NCBI GenBank assembly: GCA_035772785.1
Contig: JAOCPU010000027.1
Location: forward strand, 62,001 to 126,000
Direction: 5' to 3'
Length of the DNA: 64,000 bases
DNA from: Phlebiopsis flavidoalba
Lineage: Eukaryota; Basidiomycota; Agaricomycetes; Polyporales; Phanerochaetaceae
This document shows positions 44,840-56,975 of the stretch, one piece after another; within the stretch, counting starts at the first letter, position 1, and each line of letters begins with the position of its first letter. The notes below the pieces were generated by a model. That model had not been told where the DNA came from, did no database searches, and was given only the letters and a program-made list of their open reading frames with translations. A program made the position numbers and the translations under genes.

Positions 44840-45162
44840 TTCGCAGTTGCTACCCTATGATTTTACATTTGGAGTATCGCGCAAAACCAATGCGTCTACA
44901 ACATGTAATTTATGCGTGGTATGGCAAGGCGAGAACGATTCGCATACTTCGTGCGGCTAACCTTTGGCGTGAGCAACATATTACTGCGAGACGTCTGCGC
45001 AGAGCTACGTAAAACGAAACATACATCCGAAGAAACAAGTAGATCACAATGTCGTCGTATAGAGCGACGAGAAAAATAATAACACAACAATATATGATGC
45101 TAAGAAGGAAACGTCGATCCGAAGAGGAAAATGGCATAAAGAGGAAAGATTAAACAAACTAC

Positions 45163-47262
45163 TTAATGTCCCCAGTCGAAGAGATCGAAGTCGTTCAATC
45201 CGGTCTGGTCGCCGCCCAGTGAAGGGCTGTTTTGAGCCATCTGCTGCTGCGGGGCTGGTGTTGCCGACGCCTGGACGGGACCCAGGCGCGGTCAGGTCGA
45301 CTGTAGGCATCGAGGGAGAGCCGGTGTTGAACGGGAATGATGCGCTAGCACTGGGGCTCCACTGCTGTTGACCGCCGATCGAAGGACTGCCACCAGACAT
45401 GCCACCGTAGCCCGAAGCGCTACCCGGAGGCGACATCGCACCGTACGACACTGGACTGGTTGCATCTGATTCGGCTGGGGTTGTGGCCAGCCTGCATTTC
45501 CCCATCGCCATTTGGTTCATACCGCCACCCTGCGCCGCCAGGTTGCGTTGTGCCTGCTGCATCATCGACCGTTGGAAGTCATCCATCCCAGTCGAGCCTC
45601 GTTGTGAAAGTTGGGGAGTCATTGGAGAAGCAACATGGTCTTGATGGCGTCCGCGCACTTCGCGCTATGCCAGGTACGCCTGGATTTGACCGAAGAGCTG
45701 CGGGGAAGTTGACGCCGTCTGGACTGCCTCCTATCATGGGCGAGCCTATGTGCGGTGACGATCCGGACATGCGTTGCTGTTGTGCGGCATTGTACATTTG
45801 CTGCTGGCTAATCATGGGATTCGCGCGGAGTTGTTGCCCCTCAGCATTTGCTGCTGCTGTTGTTGTTGCAAAAGGAACAGCTGCCGTTGTTGAGGGTTCA
45901 TCGCTGCGAGACTTGTTTGTTGGGCAGGGGTAAGACCTCCCACCAAGTTCGCTGTACGGGGATCCATTCCGCTTCATGTCCACCGTTGCCAGCGCGGGAA
46001 CGGGAAGCTGGCATGTTGTTGAATAGGCGTTTGTTGACCGGACGGAGAGATACGAGTCGGACTCCCATTGGGTACACCCATTGCCTGAAGGCCTCCTACA
46101 GACGCTGGCGACATCCCTTGCATCGAGGCCATCTGTCCGTTGGCAGCCCTTTGTTGCTGACTTCGCGCTTGCATCATCATCTACACAGACAGGTAATCAG
46201 TCGCTGCTCTCACGGCGTTGGTGTTTCATGACCACGAACCTGGATCTTCTGCATCTGCTGGATCTGCTGCTGCAAAGGCAGAGTCTGGAAGCCTTGGGAA
46301 TTGGCATTCATGTATTGCACGAGTGGATGCTGAGGATTCTGCAGAATTTGGGTAACATTGTACTGCAGAGGGCCCCATCGCCTGCAACGCTGACAATGTG
46401 GCGGGTGAAATCGAAGACGTCCCCGGCATACCCGCTTGTTGCGGTCCGCCGGGATGTATCTGTCGGCTAGCGTCTCCCATTGACTGCTGTTGCATCGCTT
46501 GCCGCATCTGTAAGTGCCGGGCACGAGCGGCCGCCATCTGTGCTTCATTATTACTAGGGGGCATCATATTCATCGGCATAGAAGGAGGTGGGCATCGAAG
46601 GACTGCCACTCGACGGGCCCGCCAAACTTGGTGCGCTTATGGGATGCGTGGGCGTGCCTGGGTTGGGTGATGTTGGCAGATATCGGTTGGATAGGTGAAG
46701 AAGTGCTAAGCGGTGTGGGTGGTGCGGGAGTTGACGTTTTTGACCCGCCAGTGTCCCGTCTCTTATTCGCGCTCACAGAGTCCACGGAGATATCCTCAGG
46801 ACGTTCTCTTTTGAGGTGACCGTTTGGAAGCGCGCCGCCACCAGCTGCACCTGAGCCAACCATGGATTGTCTCCGTAGAATGTCTTTCGAAAAACAATTC
46901 AGGTAGTTCCCTCCCTCATAAATCTGCTGTAATCTCCGGTCCACCGGCATGAAGTCCAGGATAGGGGGTGGTGCTTGCATTCTAGGAGGCAACGGAATAG
47001 AATGGACGCTCTATACATATGGTGAGTCCTTTGTTTCCAGGTTTGATGGATTGTCTTACGAAATTTTCGATGTGATCCACGGCGGCGGCCATGCCAGTTG
47101 AGGATGGAATGCAGGTGTTGTGGAAATACCTGCCATCACAAGAAAATGAGATATAACTGCGGTTAACGGTCCTAGTAACACATTGTAGCTTTGGTACGTA
47201 CTGGGTGAGACCTGAGTGGTTCTGTGAGCTTGATGCCTCGGCGCTTGGAACTCCATGCACAC
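45163..47262 (-). CDS. Gln/Met/Pro-rich protein, probable transcriptional co-regulator
   Basis: Minus-strand frames between 46990 and 45163 encode 'APPPILDFMPVDRRLQQIYE' and 'GNYLNCFSKDILRRQSMVGS', then 'HLKRERPEDISVDSVSANKR' with a basic NLS-like patch. Long Gln/Met/Ala tracts follow ('RHLQMRQAMQQQSMGD', 'QQQMYNAAQQQRMSGSSPH', 'FQRSMMQQAQRNLAAQGGG'). The extreme C-terminus, in the correct frame, is an acidic-aromatic 'GLNDFDLFDWGH' resembling activation-domain peptides, with TAA at 45163. Upstream, 47262-47070 is coding-like but the start is unsure. Such proteins occur among SAGA, Mediator and LIM-binding co-regulators, but I cannot assign one. Gln-tract frameshifts are frequent. Confidence 0.55.
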
Positions 47263-48494
47263 TCTGGTCGCAGAATGAACTCAGTTAAACAGCATTGCAA
47301 AACGTCGTGTCAGTAGTACGAACAACATACTTCAACAGCTCAGCATCTCAACTCGATATGATCATGAGCATCGACCTTTTGGGTACCTGACTCTTGCCCG
47401 ACAAACCAGATCATGCTGCCCAGTGGGTTCGGCGGAGCTGCGAACAAGTTCTTCAGCTCCAATTCTAAACGGATCGAATCGCAAACGGATCTGTTGTCTT
47501 ACTAGCTATGCTTGAGAAGCACGACCCGTTGGGCCATCTCGCCAGAGCAAGTATCCGTTGATCAGCCCCAGAAAAGTTAGGCCACCGGGTAGCACGCAGA
47601 CTCTGCGGATACGAGAGGAAGTTGGTTTCTTGGTTACTGCCGAGCCCTTTGGAGCCAGGGTTTGGGTCGATCAGGCGACCGCAGTGTCGGCGCCGTCAAC
47701 AGGCTTTCTCTGGGGGACTCACGCGCCTCTCCTTCAAACTTTCAGATTTCTTCTCGGAGGTTGGTGGGTCTCCAGGCGCGCAAGACGGCTCAAGTCTCAC
47801 TGAGCGGCGTCGATGCCCGAGACGCATTGTCCGCCGGCCATCTCCGCCGCTGTCCACCTTCGTGTAGCAGCTCCTCTTCTCCAGTTCCCCTCCACTTTCT
47901 GCTGAGCTGAGGAATCGCCGTCCGGGAGTTCGGCTGTGATGAAAATGCTGGCGAGGTTGCTGATGGCGGACGGGTTGTCAAGGACGATGTTACTCTCTAG
48001 TGCAGGTGATGTCGCGCGTCGGGATTGCTAGGCGGTTGTTCCAGAGCAGTTTTGGGATCCTCGACAATCCCTGAGTGGGCAGGCCCGTGGCTGGAGTAGA
48101 TTCGAGGGGTGCTTCGCCCACCTGGTGGAGGCGCGGTCAGGCTTTATGGGAGGGGTAGAAGGCTTGTCTGCCACGGGGTGGACCCCGGGAGTGCTCCTGT
48201 GGTTTTCCTGGAAGAACTTGTTGTCTCTCATCAACGGGTGGGTGTGGGCGCAAGGCAAAGGAGGTTGTGCTGATCAGGACGAGGCGTACTCGATAGGATC
48301 ACGTGGGCTTAGAATGAGGAGAGGACAAAGCATTGTGATTCTGATCGAGATGGAGCCATAGATAAATTGGACCCGCACGACCGGAAATAGAGGCGGTGAG
48401 CGCAAGGGCCTCGATGCGTGAAAAGATGGCGTAGAGAGACTGCAGGCGGGCCAAGATGGACCGGTGTGTTAGAAACCGACGTAACCCCTTATCT
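47263..48494. other. No supported gene
   Basis: Overlapping short ORFs with no motif occur on both strands. It is probably the upstream region of the Gln-rich gene. Confidence 0.4.
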
Positions 48495-48511
48495 GGGGGG
48501 GGGGGGGGGGG
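48495..48511 (+). repeat. 17-base poly-G tract
   Basis: An uninterrupted run of G residues. The flanking minus-strand ORFs read Pro runs through it. Confidence 0.9.
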
Positions 48512-50220
48512 ATGGTGACGGAGCGTGTGTGTAGAGCGGCCGACGAGAGAAGACGATGTGTGTTCCGCTGGGAAGCAATCTTCGCGACTTCAAAGGGCCG
48601 TATGATGCTGCTGCTGCCGCACCGCTTTGATTGCGGGTCTGGTGAGGGGAGTGAGACGCTGCGGATGGGGCGTGTGATGGCATCTCGAATAATGGGCCGA
48701 ACCCGCCGCACGCAGCGTTTTCCACCCCAGGCGCTGGTCCGCCCTGTGCGCGGCGACACCGACGGCGGCGGGCACGACAGAGCAGACAGACATGGGCACG
48801 GGCAGGGGACAGAGGACGAGCCGAGCAGGGGCGGATTGCGGAATGATCTGACGACACACACACGCCAGCCCCTCGGCGGCCACAGGGAAGCATCGAGGTA
48901 CACCTTCCGATGTATATAGATCGTGGACAAATCGCCAAAACACTAGACTCAGAGGAGTTTCGCAGCGTGGCGTGGAAGATATCATCCGACATCCCCAGAT
49001 CGCCGAACTCGTCTCTGGCGGTGTCGGAAATGGGCAGTGCATTCAGGCGTGGACTGGATCCCGTTCGGTGCCAATAGCAGCATCAGCACGAATCAGCTCT
49101 CAGATTCATGAGAAATGTCCCTTGACTGACTTGCCGGAGCGCAGCTTGTCATAGTAGCGCTGCTCCTGTCGTGCTGATTCATATCAGTCCTCGGTCGTGG
49201 GCGGACCATTGTCCTAATACTCGCCGAACGTGACATTCACGCGCATGGCACTAATTGCAGCATTTTCCAGGCACCATTTGAGGAGCCAGATTTGCCCGGC
49301 AAGGAGGAGCAGGACTTGGCAGCTGCCGTCCGAACAGGGGTTGGATACAGCTCGGTAGATGTCGGGAACCCCAGTAGGTTTCGTTGGCCCAGCGCCGGCT
49401 CTAGACCCATGCGCGTGGTGCACACAGACGCAGGGCGGACGTGCGGCTAGCGCAGCTGTTATCGTTCAGGGATGCAAAGCGCAATTACCGCTAGCAGTAC
49501 TTGCGAGAAAATAGTCACCCGAAACTTCCTTTCCTTGCAGCACGTTTCCTAGGACAGCAATACATCAGTCGAATGGATTAGAACGGATGGCTCACAAATG
49601 CGCTATGACATATTGCAATACTCTGTTCGCGGCGTCAAGACGAGTGTTGACATCGTACGAGGACGTGGACATGTCGTTTCGCGAGGGCCGACAAGACAAT
49701 AGTTTTATAGCTCCGGTTGGGCGTCTACATACACTGGCGAGATTTACGACATCCAAGCTTCACCGCCTCTGTCTCAGTCTGGATCCAGAAAACGAAGGAA
49801 GCACTCACTGTGGAAAAAAGATCGGAACGAGAGAGCGGCGACTAGTCCCAGGCGGCGTCAGGCTCTGTATTAGAGGCATACTATTCAGGACAGCGACATA
49901 GTCATGGCGTAAAGGGTAACAAAACAGCTGCCTGATATTTTCCGGCAACCCCACCGGCTTACCGTAGCCCCATCGTTGTAAGTGAACGCAGATTGCTATA
50001 AATTCGGGACTGCGTATTTACTTGCGAGCAAGCGGACTGAATGGGAGGGCAAGCTCTTGACGGCAAGCGCAACGAAGCGGCCAGACGTTATGACTTGGCT
50101 ATAGCAGCAGAGTATATCCTGACCGCTGATGTGCCCCTGTTTGAGCATAGAACGACGACTTGTCAGCTGCACGCGATCGCAGGATGCGGGAAGGCAGGCG
50201 GCGAGGACTCGAAGTCACCA
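48512..50220. other. No supported gene
   Basis: Minus-strand ORFs at 48490-49040 are Arg/Cys/Ala-rich in all frames. 49214-49425 has a short hydrophobic stretch ('QVLLLLAGQIWLLKW') but no exon context. 49500-50220 has nothing recognisable. The region looks intergenic and repeat-associated. Confidence 0.4.
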
Positions 50221-50671
50221 CATGCAAGCGCCGATATTATTGGGGGAAAAGGGGAAGGGAAGTTTGGGCAAAGTTTTCGGTTTTGATACAATCTCTTTTT
50301 TTTCCCTTTTCGTATCAGTGAAGGGTAGCCTTTTCCATGCCTTTTACCTTCCTTTGACCATGTGGCATAGTCAAACCACTCATTCGAAGACAAAGGCTGT
50401 GAACAAAGGTAACCTTTAAGTACCTGACCAAGGGGCCCCTACAGCGCGGAGACACGCTGAGAGCACACTGGAAATGGGTAACCTTTTCCAAGCCTTTTGC
50501 CGTCGACAAAGGTCTGACTTTCCCCACGTGCTTTATTTGACAGTAATATTGATGTAAAACGAATCCCATTATACGACAGGAATAGGGGATAAAAATGAGA
50601 TCAAAAAATCGAAAAAACCTTACCATAATCTTTTCGCCCCTTTTCCGCCCCGCAATATTGACGCTTGCATG
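50221..50671. mobile_element. Foldback/MITE-like element with long imperfect terminal inverted repeats
   Basis: Plus-strand 50221-50310 (beginning CATGCAAGCG, then a ..ATATT.. block and GGAAAAGGGG) is matched in reverse complement by 50581-50671, which ends CGCTTGCATG. The outer 10 bases are identical and the match continues for about 85-90 bases with scattered mismatches. The interior holds a direct repeat, 50327-50348 and 50480-50501 (CCTTTTCCA-n-GCCTTTT), and an AAAGGT-A-ACCTTT hairpin near 50406. No transposase ORF is present. Size (about 450 bp), AT-rich arms and non-coding interior fit a non-autonomous DNA transposon. Weaker similarity continues a little outside both arms, so the true ends and target duplication are not fixed. 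Confidence 0.6.
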
Positions 50672-51006
50672 AAGTGAGTCCATTTCGGGAACCCAGTGCG
50701 CTCCTTCGGCGTTTGCCGCATCCACGTGGGCGTCCGCGCTGGGGGGAGGCTGCTCAACGAGAGTCCACTGGCCAACGTTCGACCAGCAATATTGTGAGGT
50801 GAGTACGCGCCAGGCCGTTATGCTGCTGAATTGTGCTAGAACCGCTCCGGGAGACCTTTTATGCTGCTTTGTGTCGAATACGCGGTCGAAATCGATGGAA
50901 AAGTGGGCTGGATGGCTTCGACAGCGACCGGATGCGTCTCTGCTCCTCCACTTTGCATCACACAACTCTTGACCTCTTGCTTACCCAGTCTTGCAGATAA
51001 ACAATT
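50672..51006. other. Upstream region of the uL2 gene
   Basis: Spacer between the foldback element and the ribosomal protein gene. The open minus-strand frame here shows no domain and is not called. Confidence 0.4.
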
Positions 51007-52016
51007 GTGGTAGGGTCATCCGGGCACAGAGGCGTTCGCATGGCCATCGTACGTCAATGGTCCCTGCAAGTATGCGCAATCTGGCTCACTCTTCCTTGCA
51101 ACCTACAGTTCAAGGCGCACACCCACCACAACAAGGCGCCTGCCGCATTCCGCCCCCTCGACTTTGCGGAGCGCAACGGTTACATCCGGGTATTGTGAAG
51201 GAGATCATCCACGGATGCTGGCCGGTTGCGGTCTCATAAACTGAAGATCTTGAAAGCCAGGAACCTGAACTCGAATTCTGGCATTCAGTGGTGCATCCCC
51301 TCGCCCGCGTTGTCTTCCGTGACCCCCTACCGGTACAAGCTCCGCAAGGAGACCTTCATTGCCAACCGAGGGTCTGCACACCGGTGCTTTCGTCTACTGC
51401 GGCAAGAAGGCCACCCTTGCTGTCGGCAACGTCCCCCTCCCCGTTTCCCAGTGCCCTGAGGGTACTATCGTCTCCAACGTAGAGGAGAAGGTCGGCGACC
51501 GTGGCGCTCTCGCCCGGACATCCGGCAACTACGCCACTGTGATTGGCCACTCCCCCGACGACAACAAGACCCGTATCCGTCTTCCTTCTGGCTCGAAGAA
51601 GACGATCTCTGGTAGCTGCCGTGCAACCGTCGGTATTGTTGCCGGTGGTGGACGTATCGACAAGCCTTTGCTCAAGGCTGGCTGGCCGTGCGTTCTACAA
51701 GTACAAGGCCAAGCGCTACAAGTGAGCCAATCAGCTCTTCTTTGCATTTAACAGCTCTAACAATTGTTTTGCAGCTGGCCCCGCACTCGTGGTGTTGCTA
51801 TGAACCCCGTTGATCACCCTCACGGTGGTGGTAACCACCAGCATATCGGAAAGGCCTCGACTATCTCCCGCCAGGCCGTCCCCGGTCAGAAAGTCGGTCT
51901 CATTGCCGCCCGCCGGGTACGTCTATCGGTCTTTTTGAATGAAGATGGTACGCTGATTACTCTTTTCCCTCCAGACTGGTCTCCTGCGTGGTACCGTCAA
52001 GGTCAAGGAGGTGTAA
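51007..52016 (+). CDS. RPL2: Cytosolic large-subunit ribosomal protein uL2
   Basis: The N-terminus '[11 protein letters not shown]' is present at 51009, but the codon before it reads TGT instead of ATG, so the start is probably hit by a one-base error. An intron ends near 51110 and '[20 protein letters not shown]' follows. The body runs through 'GIVKEIIH', another intron with acceptor near 51287, 'VVFRDP', '[12 protein letters not shown]', '[20 protein letters not shown]', '[13 protein letters not shown]' and '[11 protein letters not shown]'. The catalytic-centre loop '[20 protein letters not shown]' contains the conserved HPHGGGxH. It ends '[13 protein letters not shown]' with TAA at 52014. 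uL2 sits at the peptidyl-transferase region of the 60S subunit. At least four one-base shifts and three introns. Confidence 0.95.
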
Positions 52017-52313
52017 ACCTTCTCTTACGGTCCCTGCTCCTCCCACGCCCTTTTCATGCCGCTTTCGCCTTGCTTGTACTTCCTATCATAAAAAGCTTTG
52101 TATGCGGGATGCATATGCCTCATGATTTATGCCGATGACTGAACATCTGCATGAGACTGATGAAGGATATCTGGTCCGATCGCACTTTGACGAAAACATA
52201 AGATGTGTTTTTTGGTTTCAGTTCATCCGATTTTGAGTTGTACATTCGTTCATCTACATTTGTGATCGGTCTACATTTTAGATCCAGGAGGTTTTGTCCG
52301 TCGGATCCAGACT

Positions 52314-54632
52314 CTACTTGCAAGCCTCCTCCATTTCTTTCCGCCCACACCGGTTCTGGATCTCGATGCTCTCCCGGAAAATCTTGTACTTTGCCTCGAG
52401 CAGCTTCTTTTCCCTGTCGCTAGCCAGAGGGGCTACAAGAGTCCCGGGCGGTGTCATCTCGACCTATCGTGTCGGCCATTAGCATCCCCCTTGCGCCTCG
52501 GGCCGACGAATACGGAAGACTACACACCATGATCTTCCAGCGGGCCTCGCAGTCGGCCTTCTGGTCCATGCCGGGCTTGAGCTCCGCGGCGAAGCGGCCG
52601 AGCATGGCGGCGCCGAGGACGACGGCGATGCCGCTGTTCTGCGGGAGGACGACGGGCATGCCGCACGTGTTGGCAAAGAGCTGCCATGAGCGCCGCGTTC
52701 TTGGCCTGCCCGCCGGACATGTAGATCGAGCGCACGGCGTGCCCCTTGGCGTTCATCTCGTCCACGATGTGCCGCGTCTGCAGCGCGATCGCCTCCATCG
52801 TGATGTTGAACTTGCGCGCGAGGTCGCCGAGGCCGTCGTCCTGCGTTGCGCGCGTGAGCAACGGCCGCGGTGCGCGGAGAAGGGATGACTTACCAGCGCG
52901 AGCCCGACGATGGAGCGCGCGCATCCGGGGATCGGCAATGGGGGAGCGGTTTCCTGGGGTGGCAGCTCTCAGCGGGGGTGCACGCTGTTCCGCGCGGACA
53001 GGGGCTTACCGTGCAGGTCGGGGTACATGTGCATGTCCTTTGTGAGCTCGGTGAAACTCTCCGCGCCGGCCTCCACGCGCAGCTTCTCGAGCTCATCGTG
53101 CAGCACTGCGGCGGGGGCGTTGGCTGCGCGGGCCGAGAGCAGCGCGGAGCACACGCACCTTCGTGGATGTTTGTCTTGCGCTCTTCCGCGAGCTTTTTCA
53201 GCTGCCCGTACGCGGGGTGCGTCGTGATCATAAAGTCGATGAGCTGCACACGGTGTTCCGGTCCCAGCTCGCGCCGTAGAGCGGGGGGGCGTGTGCGCGC
53301 ACGCACCTGGCCGGTGGACGACTGTCCGCCCTCGTTCATCCACCACCCCGGGAAGACCGGTCCTATACCCCGCAGAGTCAGCGCGCATCCCGAGCAGGAA
53401 GCGTTCTAGGTTCACCTTGTACGGACCCCATACGCCATTGACAAAGACTCCTTCTGGGCTCTAGAGCAAAGTTGCGTCAGGGAGCGAGAACTCTGTCGCG
53501 CGGTGACCCTGGCGCACCTGGACGATTGTGGCAAGTGCTCGTCCCCGCACAAGCCGCGAGCCGGTGTCTCGACTCGTCCAGGGAGGGATAAAACGAACGC
53601 ACGGACAGCTGCCCGTTCTCGTGGTACCGCGCCGCGACCGTCCCGAGCCAGCCTGCGTACCTACCGCGCCGTCAGCTTCCTTCTCACGCGAAAGCGGAAA
53701 GCGTCCGCAGATCTTACGCATCAATGACCGCGCTGCCGCGTGCCCACGGGGCGTGCCGGGAAGCAGCCCCAGTTCCTCTGCGCGGGCCGCCTGCGAGAGG
53801 CCGCGCCCGACGGGGAGCCCCGCGGTCGCGTGACGCGGCCGCCCGACGGCGCCGAGCTGCTTGTAGTCGTTGGCGACAAACTCCTCGAGGCCGATCTTTT
53901 CGAAGAAGTCGGGCTGCCAGCCCGAGTTGGGCACGTACGAGCACTTGCACGTCACGGAGCACGTTTGAGCGCAGGTTGTCGCCCCGTCGCGCGGTACGTG
54001 AGGAAGTCGGGCAGGTCGAAGAACTGGCACCGCGCGAACAGCTCCGGCTTCATGTTGCGTTTGAGCCACACCAGCGTCTTGGGGATCTCCATCTCGAGCT
54101 GTCGCGCGCAGTCCTCATCAGTACCGGCATAGCGAGAGGGCGTGATATCAGGGAGGGACTGACACTCATAGGACGCCGCCGACATAGTCGAGCACGATTG
54201 TTGCCGGTGAGCTGTTGATCAGATTACGCCTCCTCCTCCGCGCCGGTGTCCGCCCAGAGAATGACATTGCGCTCGCCCGTGCGCGCCGAGGCCCGCGCCG
54301 CGCGTGACGGACACGGGCTGGCTCCGCCCAAAGTCGGCGACCGCGAGCGAGCAACGTCGCATCGAAGCCGATCCCCTTGACCTGCGCGGGCGCACCCGAC
54401 GCGACCGCCTCCGCGAGCGCCGCGCGCACCGTCGCGCAGATCGCCCCGCCCAGATGTCCGTCGTTCGACTGCTCGAAGATGCGGTGGTCCGCCGGCGTCG
54501 CGCCCATACGTCCGCAGTCTGCCTGCGTCGCGCTCGCCGCGAGCGTTCGCCGTCGTGGGCGCACGAGCGCGCAGCGCGCGCGGAGCCCGTGCCCACGTTA
54601 CGCCGATGCCGAGCGCTCGTACCCGGAGACAT
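52314..54632 (-). CDS. FGGY-family D-ribulokinase (Ydr109c/human FGGY type)
   Basis: From 54632, in shifting frames: 'GIGV' plus 'VGTGSARAA' (first ATP/phosphate loop), 'HRIFEQS', '[20 protein letters not shown]', 'VKGIGFDAT', 'NVILWADTR'-like residues, '[20 protein letters not shown]' and '[10 protein letters not shown]'. Then come '[20 protein letters not shown]', '[15 protein letters not shown]', 'AGTSTCHIV'-like residues and '[10 protein letters not shown]'. The family hallmark '[10 protein letters not shown]' is followed by '[20 protein letters not shown]', then '[20 protein letters not shown]', '[18 protein letters not shown]' and '[20 protein letters not shown]'. The end is '[19 protein letters not shown]'. 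This matches the eukaryotic D-ribulokinase branch, which phosphorylates D-ribulose with ATP. Codon third positions are very GC-rich. Many frame changes and introns. It converges on uL2. Confidence 0.9.
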
Positions 54633-56850
54633 GCGTACTATGCCATAGTCAGTCTGTGTGTGTGCGCCGGCGACGTCTGCGGGGTGTGCGCGGCCTGTGC
54701 GGTCGGTTGTGGTGGGAGTGTGGTGAGGTGTCTGAGAAGGTCGATAGCACGATAGGGATGATGACGACAGCCCTGCTGCTCGCCTACCCCAGAATCATGC
54801 CCATCGTCCTCTCCACCTGATCCATGACCCGGTCCGAACGCTCGAGCCGTGGCTTTTGGCGCGGCGGGGGGGTGGCCGCATAAGGGCAAGCCGTCGGCCA
54901 GGTAGTGTGAGACTCTGATCCTGCCAGGCGCGGCACGCGAGCGAAACGTGTCCGTTGCAACTTTGCATGATGTGATCGGGTAGATTGCATTGTGTGCGAC
55001 AGGGTGGGTACTACGGAAATCGACCTAGACGGTCTAGTACTGGGGAACCGGGAATTTATGTTAAATGGTACGTGAGAGGAGGGAACCAAGCTGGACAAAA
55101 CTGCGGCGAAAGAAGAGTCTGCAAATACAACATGAAGGACCCGTGCAGTTACTATATATGATACAAACCGGATGAGAGAGATGTGATGCAGAGCGATGAC
55201 ATGAAGCGTCCTGATGCTGCTGGTGTAAACTGGGAGATGAGATATGGAACGGGACGGCACGCATGCGAGACAACAGAAAGGCGAGGATGGAGACTAGAAC
55301 ACGTAAGGAACGCTGTTTTGCGCAACGGGCGGTGCGCTTGCACACACAGCGGGGTTTTCGGAGAACGGCTGCGCGACCTCCGCCCACGCGTGGTGCGGCC
55401 CCCGGCGCGGGCGCGGGCGGGAGATGGTGTGTCAGAAAAGGACGACCCGATCTCGGCGGCCGGGCGCAGGTCGGGAATGTATTGCGGATCGAGGTCCTCG
55501 AGCAGCTCCGCGAGCAGCGAGGGGCGGCTGCGCCGTCGGAGAGCGCATTCGCCGAGGTCCTTCCCACCGCGAGAAGGTAGCCCAGGCCGGTGCGCGTCGT
55601 AGGCGGGATGCCTGGCGTGGTCTCGTGGGTGCGCGCCGCGGGTCTCGTGTGTGCGAGCACAGTACGAGGGTAGGAATATGATCGAGACCCGGGGGGTATA
55701 TCCGCTTCGCGTCGGATGACCGCGTATCGCGAGTAGGTTGGCCGGTGGTACGATTCAGGGGATAGAGCAGCTCTGTGCGAGTCCATTGGGGGACGCACCG
55801 AGCCGGAGGACATGGCGGAATCTACGGAGGCCTGCGCAGGGCATGCATCGATGGTGCGGTTGGGGCTGCCAGAGAGATGGAAGACAGGCATAAGCGGGAA
55901 GCGAGCCATAGCGCACCGGTGGTAAGGGCCTGCGCGAGGAGGGGCGGCGGAACGCGCATGGCGAGCAATGCCGCTCGTTGTGTTGCTCGACGTGGGGGCC
56001 TGCCACCGCATACCACCTGATCGCTATGGTAGTGGTTACGCAATGAGCCTGGGCGTTGACGTTGCCAGGTTGAAAAAGCGGTAGGGTGGACCATGCTAGC
56101 TTAGGCGAGCTACGCGCATCAGCGCGTACGAACTGTCCATTTACCGGCAAAGCAGGGCGGAGGCGACGCTGCGCATCGCTAGTGCCCGCTCGCAAGGCTG
56201 TACTGAATCAAATCGTCAGATTCGTGGTACTGCCAAAGCGGGTTAGTGGCACAAAACATGCGCGGAACAAAAATGAAATGAATATATATATGGACCGTCA
56301 CCTTGTTCGCAATGAGCAAGCAAGACGACACCGATGACAGCCCCCCCCTCCCCCAGGGCTCGGGCAGGTGCCACAGCGCCGGGTGGAAATGGAATATGCG
56401 GGACATGGTGTTGGGCCGTGCGCGATCGAGATAGGCCAGTGGCGACCAAGACGGTCGACGTCGGGACGCTAGGACACCTCGACTTGGCAATGACTTGCTC
56501 GGACCCACCAGCGGATAAGACGCGGCTCCCGCAGATTCACGCCCCGCCCACCCGGCGAGATCAAGCGAAGCGGAGACGGTGTCCGCGAGACGGTCAACGA
56601 CGTAATCTGGGAAGTTGCCGCAGAGCGTGAGACAGGAAGGTCTCGGAGAGGCTACCGTGGCGAGGTCAACTCACCGAAGAAGGGCGCGCAGGTGTGGCAC
56701 CTCGAGTCGAGCGGGCCCGCGCTGTGTGGGGTATGCGCTTGTGAGGCGGGGCTGGGTGCGTGCAGGGCCGGGCGCGGGGCGACGGCGGGCGGCGACTAGG
56801 GGCTGACGAGGAGTCCCCGCCAGGTCTAGTGTGCGGCGTAGTGCATGCTG
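54633..56850. other. Long GC-rich region without an assignable gene
   Basis: A minus-strand frame is open for 316 codons (56011-55061), but it is Pro/Arg/Ser/Thr-rich and the other frames are also open, as expected of GC-rich DNA. Short patches look more protein-like, for example 'LLEDLDPQYIPDLRPAAEIG' read in reverse near 55440-55500. A hypothetical minus-strand gene is possible but cannot be modelled. Confidence 0.35.
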
Positions 56851-56975
56851 TATGGGTTGTAGAGTGCGGGTGCGGTTGCGGGTGCGGGTGCTGCGAGTGC
56901 GAGTGCGACGTGCGGGTGCGGGTGCGGTGCGGTGGTGGTGGTGGTGGTGGTGGATGCTGCTGCTGCTGCCTGGTG
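56851..56975 (+). repeat. Microsatellite: GGTGCG/GTGCGA, GGT and GCT repeats
   Basis: Plus-strand tandem GCGGGTGCGGTTGCGGGTGC units merge into TGCGAG units, then (GGT)n and (GCT)n. The complementary strand encodes Ala/Pro/Thr runs, so ORFs across it are unreliable. Confidence 0.8.

Noticed and set aside
55061..56011. 316-codon minus-strand ORF
   Set aside because: Lies in GC-rich DNA where all frames are open; Pro/Arg/Ser/Thr-rich with no domain.
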